A DNA stretch of 64,000 nt, from contig NZ_CP084622.1 in the NCBI RefSeq assembly GCF_020422885.1, positions 3,243,001 to 3,307,000 on the forward strand, given 5' to 3'. The notes below the pieces were generated by a model. It did not search any database, was not told the DNA's origin, and saw nothing but the letters and a program-made list of their open reading frames with translations. This document shows, piece by piece, positions 46,231 through 55,516 of this stretch (its first letter is position 1; each line of letters begins with the position of its first letter). The position numbers were made by a program, and so were the translations under genes. Origin of the DNA: Mesobacillus sp. S13 (GTDB taxonomy: Bacteria; Bacillota; Bacilli; Bacillales; Cytobacillaceae).

Positions 46231-47184
46231 TTACTTCTTCATGCCATTCAATGTATCAAGAACAGCTTTTACATCTTCATCAGATAATGGTGCAAAACCA
46301 GTCTCTTTTGCAACATCCTGTGCATTGTTCATTGTGTAAATAGCATAATCCAGTACTTGCGGTTTTTCTTTAGCATTGTTCACATTTAAATATGTGAAAA
46401 CCGGACGAGTAAATGGAGCATAATCACCATCTTCTTTGATAGTGTCCAAAGACGGCTCCACAGGGCCATTGCCGAAGTCGACTTTTACCGCAGAAAGCTT
46501 GTCTTGGTTGCTTTCATAATAACCATAACCGAAGAAACCAATTGCATTCTTATCCTTAGAAACAAGGTCAACTAGAGTTGAGTAATCCTGCTGAAGATTA
46601 ATGTCTTCTGGAAGATCCTGTTCTTCAAGGATTTTTTCAAACATGAATTCGTATGTTCCATGGTTTTCATTTGGACCATAGGTCTTTATTTCTTCATCCG
46701 GGAAGTCAGCACGGACATCAGACCACTTTTTCTTTCCAGCACTAGCAAGGAATATATCTTTAACTTCTTGTTCAGTAAGCTCAGTAGCCCAGTCATTATC
46801 TTTATTGATGACAATTGTAATACCATCAAGTGCAACTTTCATTTCCTGTACTTCAATACCAAGTTTTTCTGCTTCTGCTTTTTCTTCTTCCTTAATCTGG
46901 CGGGAAGCATCATTGAAGTCTGTTCCATCTTCTGCAAGGAACTTCTTGAAACCGGCCGATGTTCCTGAGCGGCTTACTTCAACAGAGACATTTTCTTGTT
47001 CTCCCATATAATTTTCCGCCATACGTGCCATGAATGGATAAACAGTACCAGAACCATCGATTACGACGCTGCCTTCTAGTTCTTCACCGTTTCCACCTTC
47101 ATTATCCCCACCACCACAAGCTGCAGCAAATACCATAACAGCTGCCAGCATTAAAAACAGACTCATCTTTTTAAAACTTTTCAT
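46231..47184 (-). CDS. pstS: Phosphate-binding lipoprotein PstS
   Basis: A 317-residue extracellular lipoprotein. The signal peptide ends in the lipobox FAAACGGG. The phosphate-binding loop residues are visible in DGSGTVYPFM and RSGTSAGFKKF, with the conserved ANDASRQI-type site given as NDASRQIKEEE. It delivers phosphate to PstCA. It is the first gene of the operon and lies behind a Pho box. Confidence 0.95.
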   Translation of the reverse strand: MKSFKKMSLFLMLAAVMVFAAACGGGDNEGGNGEELEGSVVIDGSGTVYPFMARMAENYMGEQENVSVEVSRSGTSAGFKKFLAEDGTDFNDASRQIKEEEKAEAEKLGIEVQEMKVALDGITIVINKDNDWATELTEQEVKDIFLASAGKKKWSDVRADFPDEEIKTYGPNENHGTYEFMFEKILEEQDLPEDINLQQDYSTLVDLVSKDKNAIGFFGYGYYESNQDKLSAVKVDFGNGPVEPSLDTIKEDGDYAPFTRPVFTYLNVNNAKEKPQVLDYAIYTMNNAQDVAKETGFAPLSDEDVKAVLDTLNGMKK

Positions 47185-47250
47185 TCTTCAATTCCCCCTA
47201 AGAGATGTGAATGTATGTTATGTCCTACAGAAATAAGAATAACTTTATTT

Positions 47251-47289
47251 TTTTAATGTTGTTTTAACTGAATGTAAAGGTTTTGTAAA
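47251..47289 (-). promoter_or_regulatory. PhoP-binding Pho box of the pst operon
   Basis: On the minus strand four TT(T/A)A(C/A)A hexamers (TTTACA, TTTACA, TTAAAA, TTAAAA) are spaced by exactly 5 bases, giving the 11-bp direct-repeat pattern of PhoP sites. It lies 67-105 bases upstream of pstS. Confidence 0.88.
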
Positions 47290-47366
47290 TTCGGGTGTAT
47301 TTTGTGTAATTCTGTCGATTTACATACAAAGGATTTTCCGGTTGCTGATAGTATGCCCAGCATGAA

Positions 47367-47397
47367 TAAAAAAAACTGCCTCATCTGAGACAGTTTA
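47367..47397 (-). terminator. Terminator of pbpA
   Basis: AAACTGcCTC / GAGaCAGTTT hairpin followed by eight Ts on the minus strand. Confidence 0.8.
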
Positions 47398-47407
47398 AGA
47401 ATATGAT

Positions 47408-49585
47408 TTATTGTTCTGTTTCCGTTTCGATTTCCTCTAAAAGCTCCGTTCCTTCTTCTTTTTCTTCAATTTCCTGGACTGGCTGTTCAGGATTCATGTT
47501 TCCTTCCAGTCGCTTCTTCTTCAGTTCGAAGTACGTATCAAGGACTCTCCGTCCGATATCATTGTTCGCATGATGACCCTGATTTCCTTCATATGCCCAA
47601 GGTACCATGACAGCCATGGCAATTTCCGGATTTTGATATGGAGCATACGCAACCAGACTCAAGTTCATTACTTCTGGAGGCAATTCATAATTCTTTCTCT
47701 TTGGACCATCATAATAAGCTTGGGCAGTCCCCGTTTTGCCAGCAGGTTTGTAATCGGCCGTATAAAATGCTCCATAGGCTGTACCGCCACGCTCCTGCAT
47801 AACCCTTCTGAAACCCTCCTGGACTCTGTCAAACCATTCTGGTTTGCCATCGACCTTATTCAGGATGACAGGTTCAAATTCATTCAAGACTGGTCCTACT
47901 TCATTATTTTTCATAACTGGCTCTCTGATTTCTTTGACGATCCTTGGCTGAAGTCTGTTGCCTCCATTTGCGATCGTTGAAACATATTGTGCCAGTTGAA
48001 GGTTTGTATACGTATCATACTGGCCAATCGCAAAGTCAAGCAAGAGACCAGGACCTGTATCTCCGCCCTTGAAACCGACCATTTCATTTGGCAGATCTAT
48101 ACCTGTCCTTGTGCCAAGGCCAAATTGACTGAAATAATTCCTCATTGTGTCAAACGCTTGGGGCTCAAGGTACAAAGGCTGATCATATTTGTAATTTCCT
48201 TTTCCGATATTAATCGCCGTCCTGAACATGTATACGTTAGATGACACCTTAAGGGCATTGCGATCATCAAGTGTACCCAGGCCTGCTTTCCATGATTTTT
48301 TTGGATTCGTGCCTGCAATTTTAATTGGTGTATCGTAAAACTGTGTACCCGGACTGATTGCCCCGGTATTGAATCCTGTTAAAATCGTTGCTCCTTTAAC
48401 AGCTGACCCAACGTTGTAAGAAGTTGTAAAATTTCCGCTCGCAAAATCCTGCATGACCGTTTTGCCAGTTTCTTCATCCCTTACGATCTGCTTTCCAGCA
48501 AGCGTTAAGACCTCACCTGTATTAGGGTCCATCAATACAACAAATGCCCTATCCAGAAGCCCTGTTCTAGGCTGCTGCTTCGCATTTGCCAATTCTTCTT
48601 CGATGATTTTCTCCACAGCGAGCTGAAGGTCCATATCGATCGTCAGCACAAGGTCTTTTCCTCGCTGTCCGTCAGTAATCACCTGTGTGTCAAGAACGTT
48701 TCCGCCTTTGTCCGTAATGTTTTTAACCTTTGCCTTCTGCCCGTGCAGCACATCCTCGTATTGCTGCTCGATATAGCTTAGACCCACTCTGTCGTTCCGG
48801 CTGTACCCTCGTGCCAGATAATACTCTAGCTTTTCTTTCGGAAGACCCTTCTCTGAGTCACTTACTTTCCCTAAAATGGATTTCAGCGTTTTATCATAGC
48901 TATATTGACGCTCCCAGTCCGTGGTTGTGTCGACGCCTGGCAGCATTTCGAGATTTTCACTTACTATAGCGAACTCCTCAGGTGTTACATCCTTTTTGAC
49001 GATTTGCGGAGATAGTGCGTATCCGCTCATCATCTCACGTAAAATAGCAAGAATCTCCAGGTCGTCCTTCGTTAATTCATTCAACTCTTTTTCCGTTATC
49101 CGATCAAGCTGGAGATTATAAAGTGCTTTATCATCCAGTTTCTTTTCATCATACTCTGCCCATTCTTTTTCATTTATTTTTTCTCGGGCACGCTCTTCAT
49201 TCCTTAAAATCCAGTAATCCTTTTTATCCCGTTCCCTGACTTTCTTTAAGTCATCCTCGGAATCCTTTGATATCAGTTTTGCAAGTCGTTCTGCGACCAG
49301 CAGCATCTCCTTTGTATCGGTGCTCTGGCTCTTTGTATACGTTATTGCCTTACTAGGCGTATTATCAACAATCGGCTTCATGTTTCGGTCATACATCTTC
49401 CCTCTAGGAACAGGATTGTTCACCGTCACATCTTCTGTCCGCTCTATTTCCCGTTTGAAATCCTCACCGTAAACAATTTGAACAATGCCAAGCCTTAAAA
49501 TCAACATCGAAAATAAAACAAAAACCGCGAAAAAAACCATATTCAGCCTGAATGGAACATGTGTCTTTTTTTTCTTTTTGTTCAA
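47408..49585 (-). CDS. pbpA: Class B penicillin-binding protein 2A (PbpA)
   Basis: A 725-residue peptidoglycan transpeptidase of the elongation machinery. It has an N-terminal membrane anchor (residues 14-36), a long dimerisation domain, and the transpeptidase domain with active-site Ser in GSAVKGA (SXXK), SSN in KVSSNVYM, and KTGTAQ. The C-terminus is a Glu-rich tail. The start is TTG with GGGAGAGG upstream. Its position between pstS and yqgE is conserved. Confidence 0.94.
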   Translation of the reverse strand: MNKKKKKTHVPFRLNMVFFAVFVLFSMLILRLGIVQIVYGEDFKREIERTEDVTVNNPVPRGKMYDRNMKPIVDNTPSKAITYTKSQSTDTKEMLLVAERLAKLISKDSEDDLKKVRERDKKDYWILRNEERAREKINEKEWAEYDEKKLDDKALYNLQLDRITEKELNELTKDDLEILAILREMMSGYALSPQIVKKDVTPEEFAIVSENLEMLPGVDTTTDWERQYSYDKTLKSILGKVSDSEKGLPKEKLEYYLARGYSRNDRVGLSYIEQQYEDVLHGQKAKVKNITDKGGNVLDTQVITDGQRGKDLVLTIDMDLQLAVEKIIEEELANAKQQPRTGLLDRAFVVLMDPNTGEVLTLAGKQIVRDEETGKTVMQDFASGNFTTSYNVGSAVKGATILTGFNTGAISPGTQFYDTPIKIAGTNPKKSWKAGLGTLDDRNALKVSSNVYMFRTAINIGKGNYKYDQPLYLEPQAFDTMRNYFSQFGLGTRTGIDLPNEMVGFKGGDTGPGLLLDFAIGQYDTYTNLQLAQYVSTIANGGNRLQPRIVKEIREPVMKNNEVGPVLNEFEPVILNKVDGKPEWFDRVQEGFRRVMQERGGTAYGAFYTADYKPAGKTGTAQAYYDGPKRKNYELPPEVMNLSLVAYAPYQNPEIAMAVMVPWAYEGNQGHHANNDIGRRVLDTYFELKKKRLEGNMNPEQPVQEIEEKEEGTELLEEIETETEQ

Positions 49586-49700
49586 GCCTCTCCCACCTCT
49601 TCAGTCTGTATGTCCAAAAATGCACTATATACTATTTTACCGAATATGGATGTCTTTTTCTATTAATAAACTGTATCAGAAATATTTTCCATTCATTTGA

Positions 49701-49723
49701 AAAAACCGGGAGTCATCCCGGTT
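49701..49723 (-). terminator. Terminator of yqgE
   Basis: AACCGGG / CCCGGTT hairpin with a T-run on the minus strand. Confidence 0.7.
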
Positions 49724-50942
49724 ATGCTGGAGCCTTCAACTGGATTTTCCTGATAAAAAGGTAAATCAATGTATGGCCGCTCCCAAGAATGACAAGGAGG
49801 ATCGGTATTGCCTGCTCTTCATTGAAGATACGGATCGAAGCCAGGAATAGTAATATAGAAGAAACCCGGCCAAGATTCAAAAATAATTCGCGGACAACTA
49901 CATATTCGATTCTCATTTCAGCCGCCTTCCAGCCGCGCCCTATGACGTCATAAGTCATAGAAACATACGGGACGAGAAGCAATGGATAAGCAACTGCAAT
50001 CAGAGCCGCATACAGCAACAGCCGGAAATAGGTGACCTGGAAAACAATCAGGAATATGGCGAGGAAAAGAAGGATTCCTCCCACAAGGATTGCTTTTTTT
50101 CTGTATTCCTTTTTCAGCATTCTTGAGACAAAATAATAGGCAAGAAATGAAATCCCCGAATTGATCAGTCCATAAGTACCCAACGCCATCTCACTGTCAG
50201 TGGCAATGAAAACAAATACCGATACAATGAAAACAAATACTCCCTCTCTCAGGCCTTGGAAAAAATGAGCATTTGTAACCATTCGCCAATTTTTATCATG
50301 TTTTCTTTCTGCTATGATTCGCTGGAACCAATACTTCCCGTGTGCTGGTCTGCGTTTCAGGAAGAAACTAAGCAATACAGCGATTGAAAACAGCCCCAAT
50401 GAAAGTCCGAATACTACTGTATAGCCGGTCAATTTTTCAAGCCTGGAGATAATAAATCCTGCAGCTACTGGTCCAATCATCCCTCCGACTGAACCAAGGA
50501 TGCCCAGAAAACCATTAAAGAAATCTCGTGTTTCCGGTTCAGTAATTTCAAAAGTAAGGACATTGTAGGCTAACCAATAGAAACCATATCCAATACCAAG
50601 GAGCACACCTAATAGCAGCAAAAATTCGGAAGCTTTGGTGCCAACAAGCAAAACTGTTACATAAAACAACGCCAGAAAAATGACACCGATTCGAAGTACT
50701 ATTACCCTGTCGACTTTCTTAGCCCACCTTCCAGCAAGTATAAAAGTAAGCGGCTGGGCTACAACAATTGATAAATTATACATTGCGAGATCAGCCAATT
50801 CACCTGATTGCTTCCATAAATAAATGTTAACAAAGGTATTCGAAAGGGCAATGCTCAATGAGTACAATCCCCCAATAATCAATAGGAGCGCTAAATCCTT
50901 TGTCAGTTCAATGTCTCCTAATAATCTGTTTACTTTGCTCAT
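49722..50942 (-). CDS. yqgE: Major facilitator superfamily transporter YqgE
   Basis: A 406-residue membrane protein with about 12 helices and a basic central loop (FLKRRPAHGKYWFQRIIAERKHDKN). The A-motif-like GRWAKKVDRVIVLRIG follows helix 2. Substrate unknown. AAGGGGAG lies upstream of the ATG. Position between pbpA and sodA matches yqgE. Confidence 0.88.
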   Translation of the reverse strand: MSKVNRLLGDIELTKDLALLLIIGGLYSLSIALSNTFVNIYLWKQSGELADLAMYNLSIVVAQPLTFILAGRWAKKVDRVIVLRIGVIFLALFYVTVLLVGTKASEFLLLLGVLLGIGYGFYWLAYNVLTFEITEPETRDFFNGFLGILGSVGGMIGPVAAGFIISRLEKLTGYTVVFGLSLGLFSIAVLLSFFLKRRPAHGKYWFQRIIAERKHDKNWRMVTNAHFFQGLREGVFVFIVSVFVFIATDSEMALGTYGLINSGISFLAYYFVSRMLKKEYRKKAILVGGILLFLAIFLIVFQVTYFRLLLYAALIAVAYPLLLVPYVSMTYDVIGRGWKAAEMRIEYVVVRELFLNLGRVSSILLFLASIRIFNEEQAIPILLVILGSGHTLIYLFIRKIQLKAPA

Positions 50943-51035
50943 GATCGACTCCCCTTTTCTCTTGGGTAGTTTCTAACAAAGTAAAGGGGGTTATTCAGTT
51001 TTTCCCGACAGTCTTCAAGGACCGTAATAGGGCAT

Positions 51036-51071
51036 GAAAAAGAGAGGCTGCATCGAACTGCCAGCCTCTCT
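51036..51071 (-). terminator. Terminator of sodA
   Basis: AGAGAGGCTG / CAGCCTCTCT hairpin followed by Ts on the minus strand. Confidence 0.8.
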
Positions 51072-51085
51072 ACTATCAACGATTA

Positions 51086-51694
51086 TTATTTTGCAGAAGC
51101 GTAACGCTTGCTAACTTCTTCCCAGTTAACAACGTTCCAGAATGCACCAATGTATTCAGGTCTTCTGTTCTGGTAGTTCAGGTAGTATGCATGCTCCCAA
51201 ACATCAAGTCCAAGGATTGGAGTCTTGCCTTCCATTAATGGAGAGTCCTGGTTTGGAGTGCTAGTCACTTCAAGCTCACCGTTGTTAACAACAAGCCAAG
51301 CCCAGCCTGATCCAAAACGAGTAGTTGCAGCTTTAGAGAATTCCTCTTTGAAGCCTTCGAAGCCGCCAAACTTAGAGTTGATTGCTTCTGCTAATTCTCC
51401 AGCAGGCTCGCCGCCTCCGTTTGGAGAAATCACTTGCCAGAATAGAGAGTGGTTCGCATGTCCGCCGCCATTGTTGCGAACTGCAGTGCGTGCTGCTTCA
51501 GGAACCGCATCAAGGTTTGAAACAACTTCTTCAACAGACTTAGAAAGAAGCTCTTCGTTTCCTTCCAAAGCGTTGTTAAGGTTTGTAACATAAGTGTTGT
51601 GGTGCTTAGTGTGGTGAATATTCATTGTTTCTTTGTCGATGTGTGGCTCAAGTGCATCATATGCGTAAGGTAATTGTGGTAATTCAAATGCCAT
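51086..51694 (-). CDS. sodA: Superoxide dismutase (Mn)
   Basis: A 202-residue cytoplasmic enzyme dismuting superoxide. Metal ligands His27, His82, Asp164 and His168 (in DVWEHAYY) are all present at canonical positions, and the GGGH...NHSLFW context favours manganese. The ATG at 51694 has AGGAGG 9 bases upstream; an ATG ten codons earlier is unsupported. Upstream lie two inverted repeats described separately. Confidence 0.97.
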   Translation of the reverse strand: MAFELPQLPYAYDALEPHIDKETMNIHHTKHHNTYVTNLNNALEGNEELLSKSVEEVVSNLDAVPEAARTAVRNNGGGHANHSLFWQVISPNGGGEPAGELAEAINSKFGGFEGFKEEFSKAATTRFGSGWAWLVVNNGELEVTSTPNQDSPLMEGKTPILGLDVWEHAYYLNYQNRRPEYIGAFWNVVNWEEVSKRYASAK

Positions 51695-51744
51695 TTTTAA
51701 CATCCTCCTATGTATCGTTTTCACTTTCGGAACAAATCTATCTT

Positions 51745-51808
51745 ACAATTCAGTAATTAGAATTGTTCTAAAAGTGCTTCTAGTTTAGATTACCAAAGAA
51801 CGGTAATC
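51745..51808. promoter_or_regulatory. Two inverted repeats between sodA and fnr
   Basis: ACAATTC/GAATTGT (51745-51766, 8-base centre) and GATTACC/GGTAATC (51788-51808, 7-base centre) are perfect 7-bp dyads in the divergent gap, near where the sodA promoter should be. They do not match the Fnr (TGTGA-N6-TCACA) or PerR consensus closely. Nothing else was recognised in 51809-52112. Confidence 0.45.
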
Positions 51809-52112
51809 GTTTCAAATAAAATGCTTTATAGAACGAGTTTAATATCCCCTTTTCTTCGAAGATTATGCCTTTTATTTTCATTAGCATCATAATTATTGAA
51901 AATGTGCTCTTTAAATGAATCCGTACTAGTGATCAAATCCTCTTTCCCATTAAAGTTTCAGAAAATCGTCAATATTGCCCGAAAGCCGTCCTGTCAACGA
52001 TATAAGTCGCAACCCAAGGATCATACTTACATTTATTACCAATACACCATTGACACAGTAACAACAATTCTTTTAAATCAAAAGTATAGAAAGGCTTAAT
52101 AAGGAGACGACC

Positions 52113-52808
52113 ATGATGGACAAAAACATATCATTATACAGCTTAATTTTGCAGAACTTCATCGACCGGGAAACAATCCAAAAAATCAAGCCAGACACGA
52201 TGCTTTTTCAAGAGGATGAACATGTAGAGAATGTTTATGTCATCTTGAGCGGAAGCGTTTCGGTTGGACGTATCCATATGAAAGGAAAGGAATTCATCCT
52301 CAAAATCCTGAATGGCGAAGAAATGATCATAGAGTATGAGTTGTTCAAACACAATCCACGTTATCATTTTTCTGCAAAGACCCTAACAGAATGCGAAATC
52401 CTCATGATAAAAAGGGAGCAATTCGAGGAATTCATCATCAATGATAGAACCGCTATGAATGCAATGGTCAATTGGCTCAGTACCAGGTATCTCAAAGCTC
52501 AGATGAAATGCCAGGACTTGATCATGAATGGAAAAAAAGGTGGTTTATATTCCATTCTGATAAGACTGTGCAACAGTTATGGCGTGATGACAGACGAAGG
52601 CATCCTGATTGATTTGCCCCTCACCCATCAGGAGCTGGCGAATCTCACATATGGAACACGCGAAGTGATTCAAAGGATGCTTAAGGAATTACGTGAAAAA
52701 GACATCATCGCTTACGATCAGCTTAAATTCACAGTGAAAAACCTCGCCTATTTAAAAAGAGAAGTCGATTGCCAGAACTGCTCCTTCGAAATTTGCGGGC
52801 TTAATTAA
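52113..52808 (+). CDS. fnr: Fnr-type anaerobic transcription regulator
   Basis: A 231-residue Crp/Fnr regulator. It has a cyclic-nucleotide-like beta-roll (residues 25-110), dimer helix (112-140) and winged helix (TYGTREVIQRMLKEL, 179-193). The C-terminus has C-X2-C-X4-C at Cys220, 223 and 228, ending three residues before the stop, and Asp135 lies where the fourth ligand Asp141 sits in B. subtilis Fnr. It should therefore bind an oxygen-labile [4Fe-4S] cluster and activate anaerobic genes. Two ATG codons follow AAGGAG. Confidence 0.88.
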   Translation: MMDKNISLYSLILQNFIDRETIQKIKPDTMLFQEDEHVENVYVILSGSVSVGRIHMKGKEFILKILNGEEMIIEYELFKHNPRYHFSAKTLTECEILMIKREQFEEFIINDRTAMNAMVNWLSTRYLKAQMKCQDLIMNGKKGGLYSILIRLCNSYGVMTDEGILIDLPLTHQELANLTYGTREVIQRMLKELREKDIIAYDQLKFTVKNLAYLKREVDCQNCSFEICGLN

Positions 52809-52879
52809 TCAACCGTGCAAATAATGCCCATATGGAAACAGAAACACTCAGAACGGGTTTTATCCTCTTAAAGGAGCTC

Positions 52880-53030
52880 TTATGGCCACCGCCGATTCGT
52901 CATAATGGTACGATTCGCTCTGAATTGTTACCTTATAAGATGCGATGCTGCCGCATAAGGGTACGATTCGCTTTGAATTGTTTCCTTATGGGATGCGATT
53001 CTGTCGCATAAGGATACGATTATGAAGGTT
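52880..53030. repeat. 53-bp repeat cluster between fnr and yqgC
   Basis: TACGATT recurs at 52909, 52962 and 53015, exactly 53 bp apart. Units read CATAAGGGTACGATTCGCTT, then TTCCTTATGGGATGCGATTC. ATGCGA/TCGCAT with flanking CCTTAT and ATAAGG can form a hairpin between units. The open frame through here is not credible. The rest of the 312-base gap shows only the yqgC terminator. Confidence 0.75.
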
Positions 53031-53089
53031 ATACCTCCCGCAGCTCAAATTAATGGAAATTTCTTTAAGGCCGAAACTGCCACCCATAT

Positions 53090-53122
53090 AAAAAACTCGT
53101 GCTGCACGAGCACGAGTTTTTT
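53090..53122 (-). terminator. Terminator of yqgC
   Basis: AAAAACTCGTGCT / AGCACGAGTTTTT hairpin, a 13-bp perfect stem overlapping the yqgC stop. Confidence 0.85.
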
Positions 53123-53600
53123 ATATAAGTATGAAGAAATAAACAATCATGATGGTCATGATGATTCCTTTTGTCACCACACTGCTGACAAAACCAACGA
53201 CAGAACCGAAGCCAACCTTAACCGCTTCATTCAGGTTCTTTTTATTAAAGAGCAGTTCCGCAAGTGCCGCTCCCAAAAATGGACCAACCAGGATTCCGAG
53301 GATCGGAATGACAAAGGGACCGACCAGCAAACCAATTGTGCTTCCCCACATGCCAGCCTTGCTTCCTCCATATTTTTTTACCCCGATGATATTAGCAACA
53401 TAATCAGCTCCAAACAACAAAGCAACAAAGAGTCCCTGAATGGACCAAAATAACCAGTTAAAAGGCTCAAAAGAAAAAAACAAGCCGTAAAGGATGAAGC
53501 CGCCTAACATTAAAAGAACACCTGGCAAGATTGGCACGACCAAACTCGCAAAAGCTCCAACGAATAACACTCCAATGATTATCCAATAAACAAATTCCAT
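53121..53600 (-). CDS. yqgC: DUF456 membrane protein YqgC
   Basis: A 159-residue membrane protein with about five hydrophobic segments and a glycine-rich pattern typical of DUF456 (PILPGVLLMLGGFI; KKYGGSKAGMWGSTIGLLVG). Function unknown. AAAGGATGG precedes the ATG. Position next to sodA/fnr matches yqgC. Confidence 0.88.
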   Translation of the reverse strand: MEFVYWIIIGVLFVGAFASLVVPILPGVLLMLGGFILYGLFFSFEPFNWLFWSIQGLFVALLFGADYVANIIGVKKYGGSKAGMWGSTIGLLVGPFVIPILGILVGPFLGAALAELLFNKKNLNEAVKVGFGSVVGFVSSVVTKGIIMTIMIVYFFILI

Positions 53601-53630
53601 TCATTCCATCCTTTTTGATTGTGAAATAAA

Positions 53631-53660
53631 AAATAAGCAAAGGTTTCCCTTTGCTTATTT
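53631..53660 (-). terminator. Terminator of the Na/Pi cotransporter gene
   Basis: AAATAAGCAAAG / CTTTGCTTATTT hairpin followed by Ts on the minus strand. Confidence 0.8.
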
Positions 53661-53665
53661 TACCA

Positions 53666-55297
53666 CTATTTCTGTTCGCCTAAAACGTACTCAGCAATGT
53701 TTACTGCATGGTCACCGATTCGCTCCAGGTTGCTGATGATGTCTACGAATACGATCCCAGCCTGTCCTGTACACTGGCCTTCGTTCATGCGAAGGATATG
53801 CTGCTTTCTAAGCGTACGTTCCATTCTGTCAATCTCATCTTCTTTTGTGACTACTGCTTTGGCAGCTTCCGGACTCTTTTGGTCCAATGCCTGAAGCGCT
53901 TCTTCCACAGTACTAACAGTCAGGTTGAACATCACTTCCAGGTCTTCCATAGCCGTATCGGTCATCTTCACTTTATTGGCTTGCTGATACTCAATCAGTT
54001 CTACAATATTCTCGAAATGATCTCCGATTCTTTCAATATCTCGAACTGTGTCCATCAGCATACTATGCTCTTCTGATTCATGCTCTGATAAAGAGCTTGT
54101 TGACAAATCTACAAGATAATCTGTAATTTTCCTATCAAGATTATTGATCGCTTCTTCCAACTGTAAAGCATTATTGGAATGCTTTGTGTTTTTTGTTTTA
54201 AGGAATTCATTCGTTTCTTCTAGTCCCTTTAACGCGAACTTACCCATGCGCAGGACTTCTTCCTTTGCCTGTCCGAGAGCGATGGATGGAGATTGCTCAA
54301 TAAAAACAGGATCAAGATGCTGAGCCTTGTAATCGACAATTGAATCCTCGCCTGGAATCAGCTTCGTTACAATCAATGCAAGTGCTGCAACAAAAGGCAG
54401 CTGGATCAGCGTATTAGTTGTATTGAAAAGCCCATGAGCAAATGCAATGGTCATTTCTGGATTCAAAGAAAGATTGTCTCTTAGAATCTCTATTATAAAA
54501 GTAAAGGGCTTTAAAAGAATTAAAAACAGTGTCGTACCGATCAAGTTAAATAACACATGAGTTGCAGCTGCTCTTTTTGCTGCTACAGAAGTACCAATTG
54601 CTGCAAGTACAGCAGTAATCGTCGTTCCAACGTTATCACCAAATAAAACTGGCAGAGCTCCATCAAGGTTAATCAGGTTTTCAGCATGCAATCCCTGAAG
54701 AATACCAATCGTCGCACTCGAACTTTGTACGATTACAGTGAAAACTGTACCGATTACAACTCCCAAGAATGGATTAGAACTGAGTTCGACTGTCAAATCA
54801 TGGAATGACTCAAGACTGCGAAGCGGCTTCATTCCTCCGCTCATCAACTCGAGACCATAAAATAAGGCACCAAAACCGAAAACGATTTGTCCGATATTAT
54901 GTACCTTCTTACTTTTAAAGAAGAACAAAAGGATAGAACCGACGGCAATGATTGGCAAAGCATATTCACCAACATCAATACCAATAATAAACGCGGTAAT
55001 TGTCGTTCCGATGTTTGCGCCCATGATGACCCCAATCGCCTGGCGCAGTGTCATGAAACCTGCACTAACAAGTCCTACAGTTATGACCGTCGTGGCAGAA
55101 CTGCTCTGGACCAATACAGTAACAATAAGCCCAGCTAAAACACCCATGACGGGGTTTGTTGTAAAGCGGTCCAGGACATCACGCAATCGATCCCCCGCTG
55201 ACTTCTGCAAACCATCACCCATGAATTTAATGCCGTATAAAAAGATACCAAGTCCACCAAAGAACTCAAACAGCATTTCTTGTAAATTCAATTCCAT
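53666..55297 (-). CDS. Na+/phosphate cotransporter with C-terminal PhoU domain
   Basis: A 543-residue protein of the NptA/NaPi-II family. Two inverted-topology repeats carry the QSSSAT signature (VLVQSSSATTV near residue 60; VIVQSSSATIG near 195). The C-terminal 200 residues form a PhoU-like helical domain (DTVRDIERIGDHFENIVELI; ISNLERIGDHAVNIAEY). It offers a second route for phosphate besides Pst; the PhoU domain probably regulates it. The ATG at 55297 is chosen because the upstream 11 codons lack family resemblance. Confidence 0.9.
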   Translation of the reverse strand: MELNLQEMLFEFFGGLGIFLYGIKFMGDGLQKSAGDRLRDVLDRFTTNPVMGVLAGLIVTVLVQSSSATTVITVGLVSAGFMTLRQAIGVIMGANIGTTITAFIIGIDVGEYALPIIAVGSILLFFFKSKKVHNIGQIVFGFGALFYGLELMSGGMKPLRSLESFHDLTVELSSNPFLGVVIGTVFTVIVQSSSATIGILQGLHAENLINLDGALPVLFGDNVGTTITAVLAAIGTSVAAKRAAATHVLFNLIGTTLFLILLKPFTFIIEILRDNLSLNPEMTIAFAHGLFNTTNTLIQLPFVAALALIVTKLIPGEDSIVDYKAQHLDPVFIEQSPSIALGQAKEEVLRMGKFALKGLEETNEFLKTKNTKHSNNALQLEEAINNLDRKITDYLVDLSTSSLSEHESEEHSMLMDTVRDIERIGDHFENIVELIEYQQANKVKMTDTAMEDLEVMFNLTVSTVEEALQALDQKSPEAAKAVVTKEDEIDRMERTLRKQHILRMNEGQCTGQAGIVFVDIISNLERIGDHAVNIAEYVLGEQK

Positions 55298-55516
55298 TTT
55301 TTCAACCCCTAGATTTATTTCGACAAACATCTACAAACATGATTATTATGAAGGAAATATTAATGAAAAGTAAACTATTTAAGCAGCGAATTTACAATAC
55401 CTTAACATTTCCTCGTTATGTTACAGAAATGTTACAAAGTGATTTTAAAATGGTTGTTATTCAACTGCTTCAAAAGCTAAAATAGGGAGTGTATCTCTAT
55501 TAAAGGACGTGTACCT

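Noticed and set aside
51896..52099. 67-residue frame upstream of fnr
   Set aside because: No ribosome-binding site, unusual composition, and it occupies the expected promoter region.
53022..53453. 143-residue frame opposite yqgC
   Set aside because: It is antisense to a clear DUF456 gene and begins in the repeat cluster; a shadow frame.
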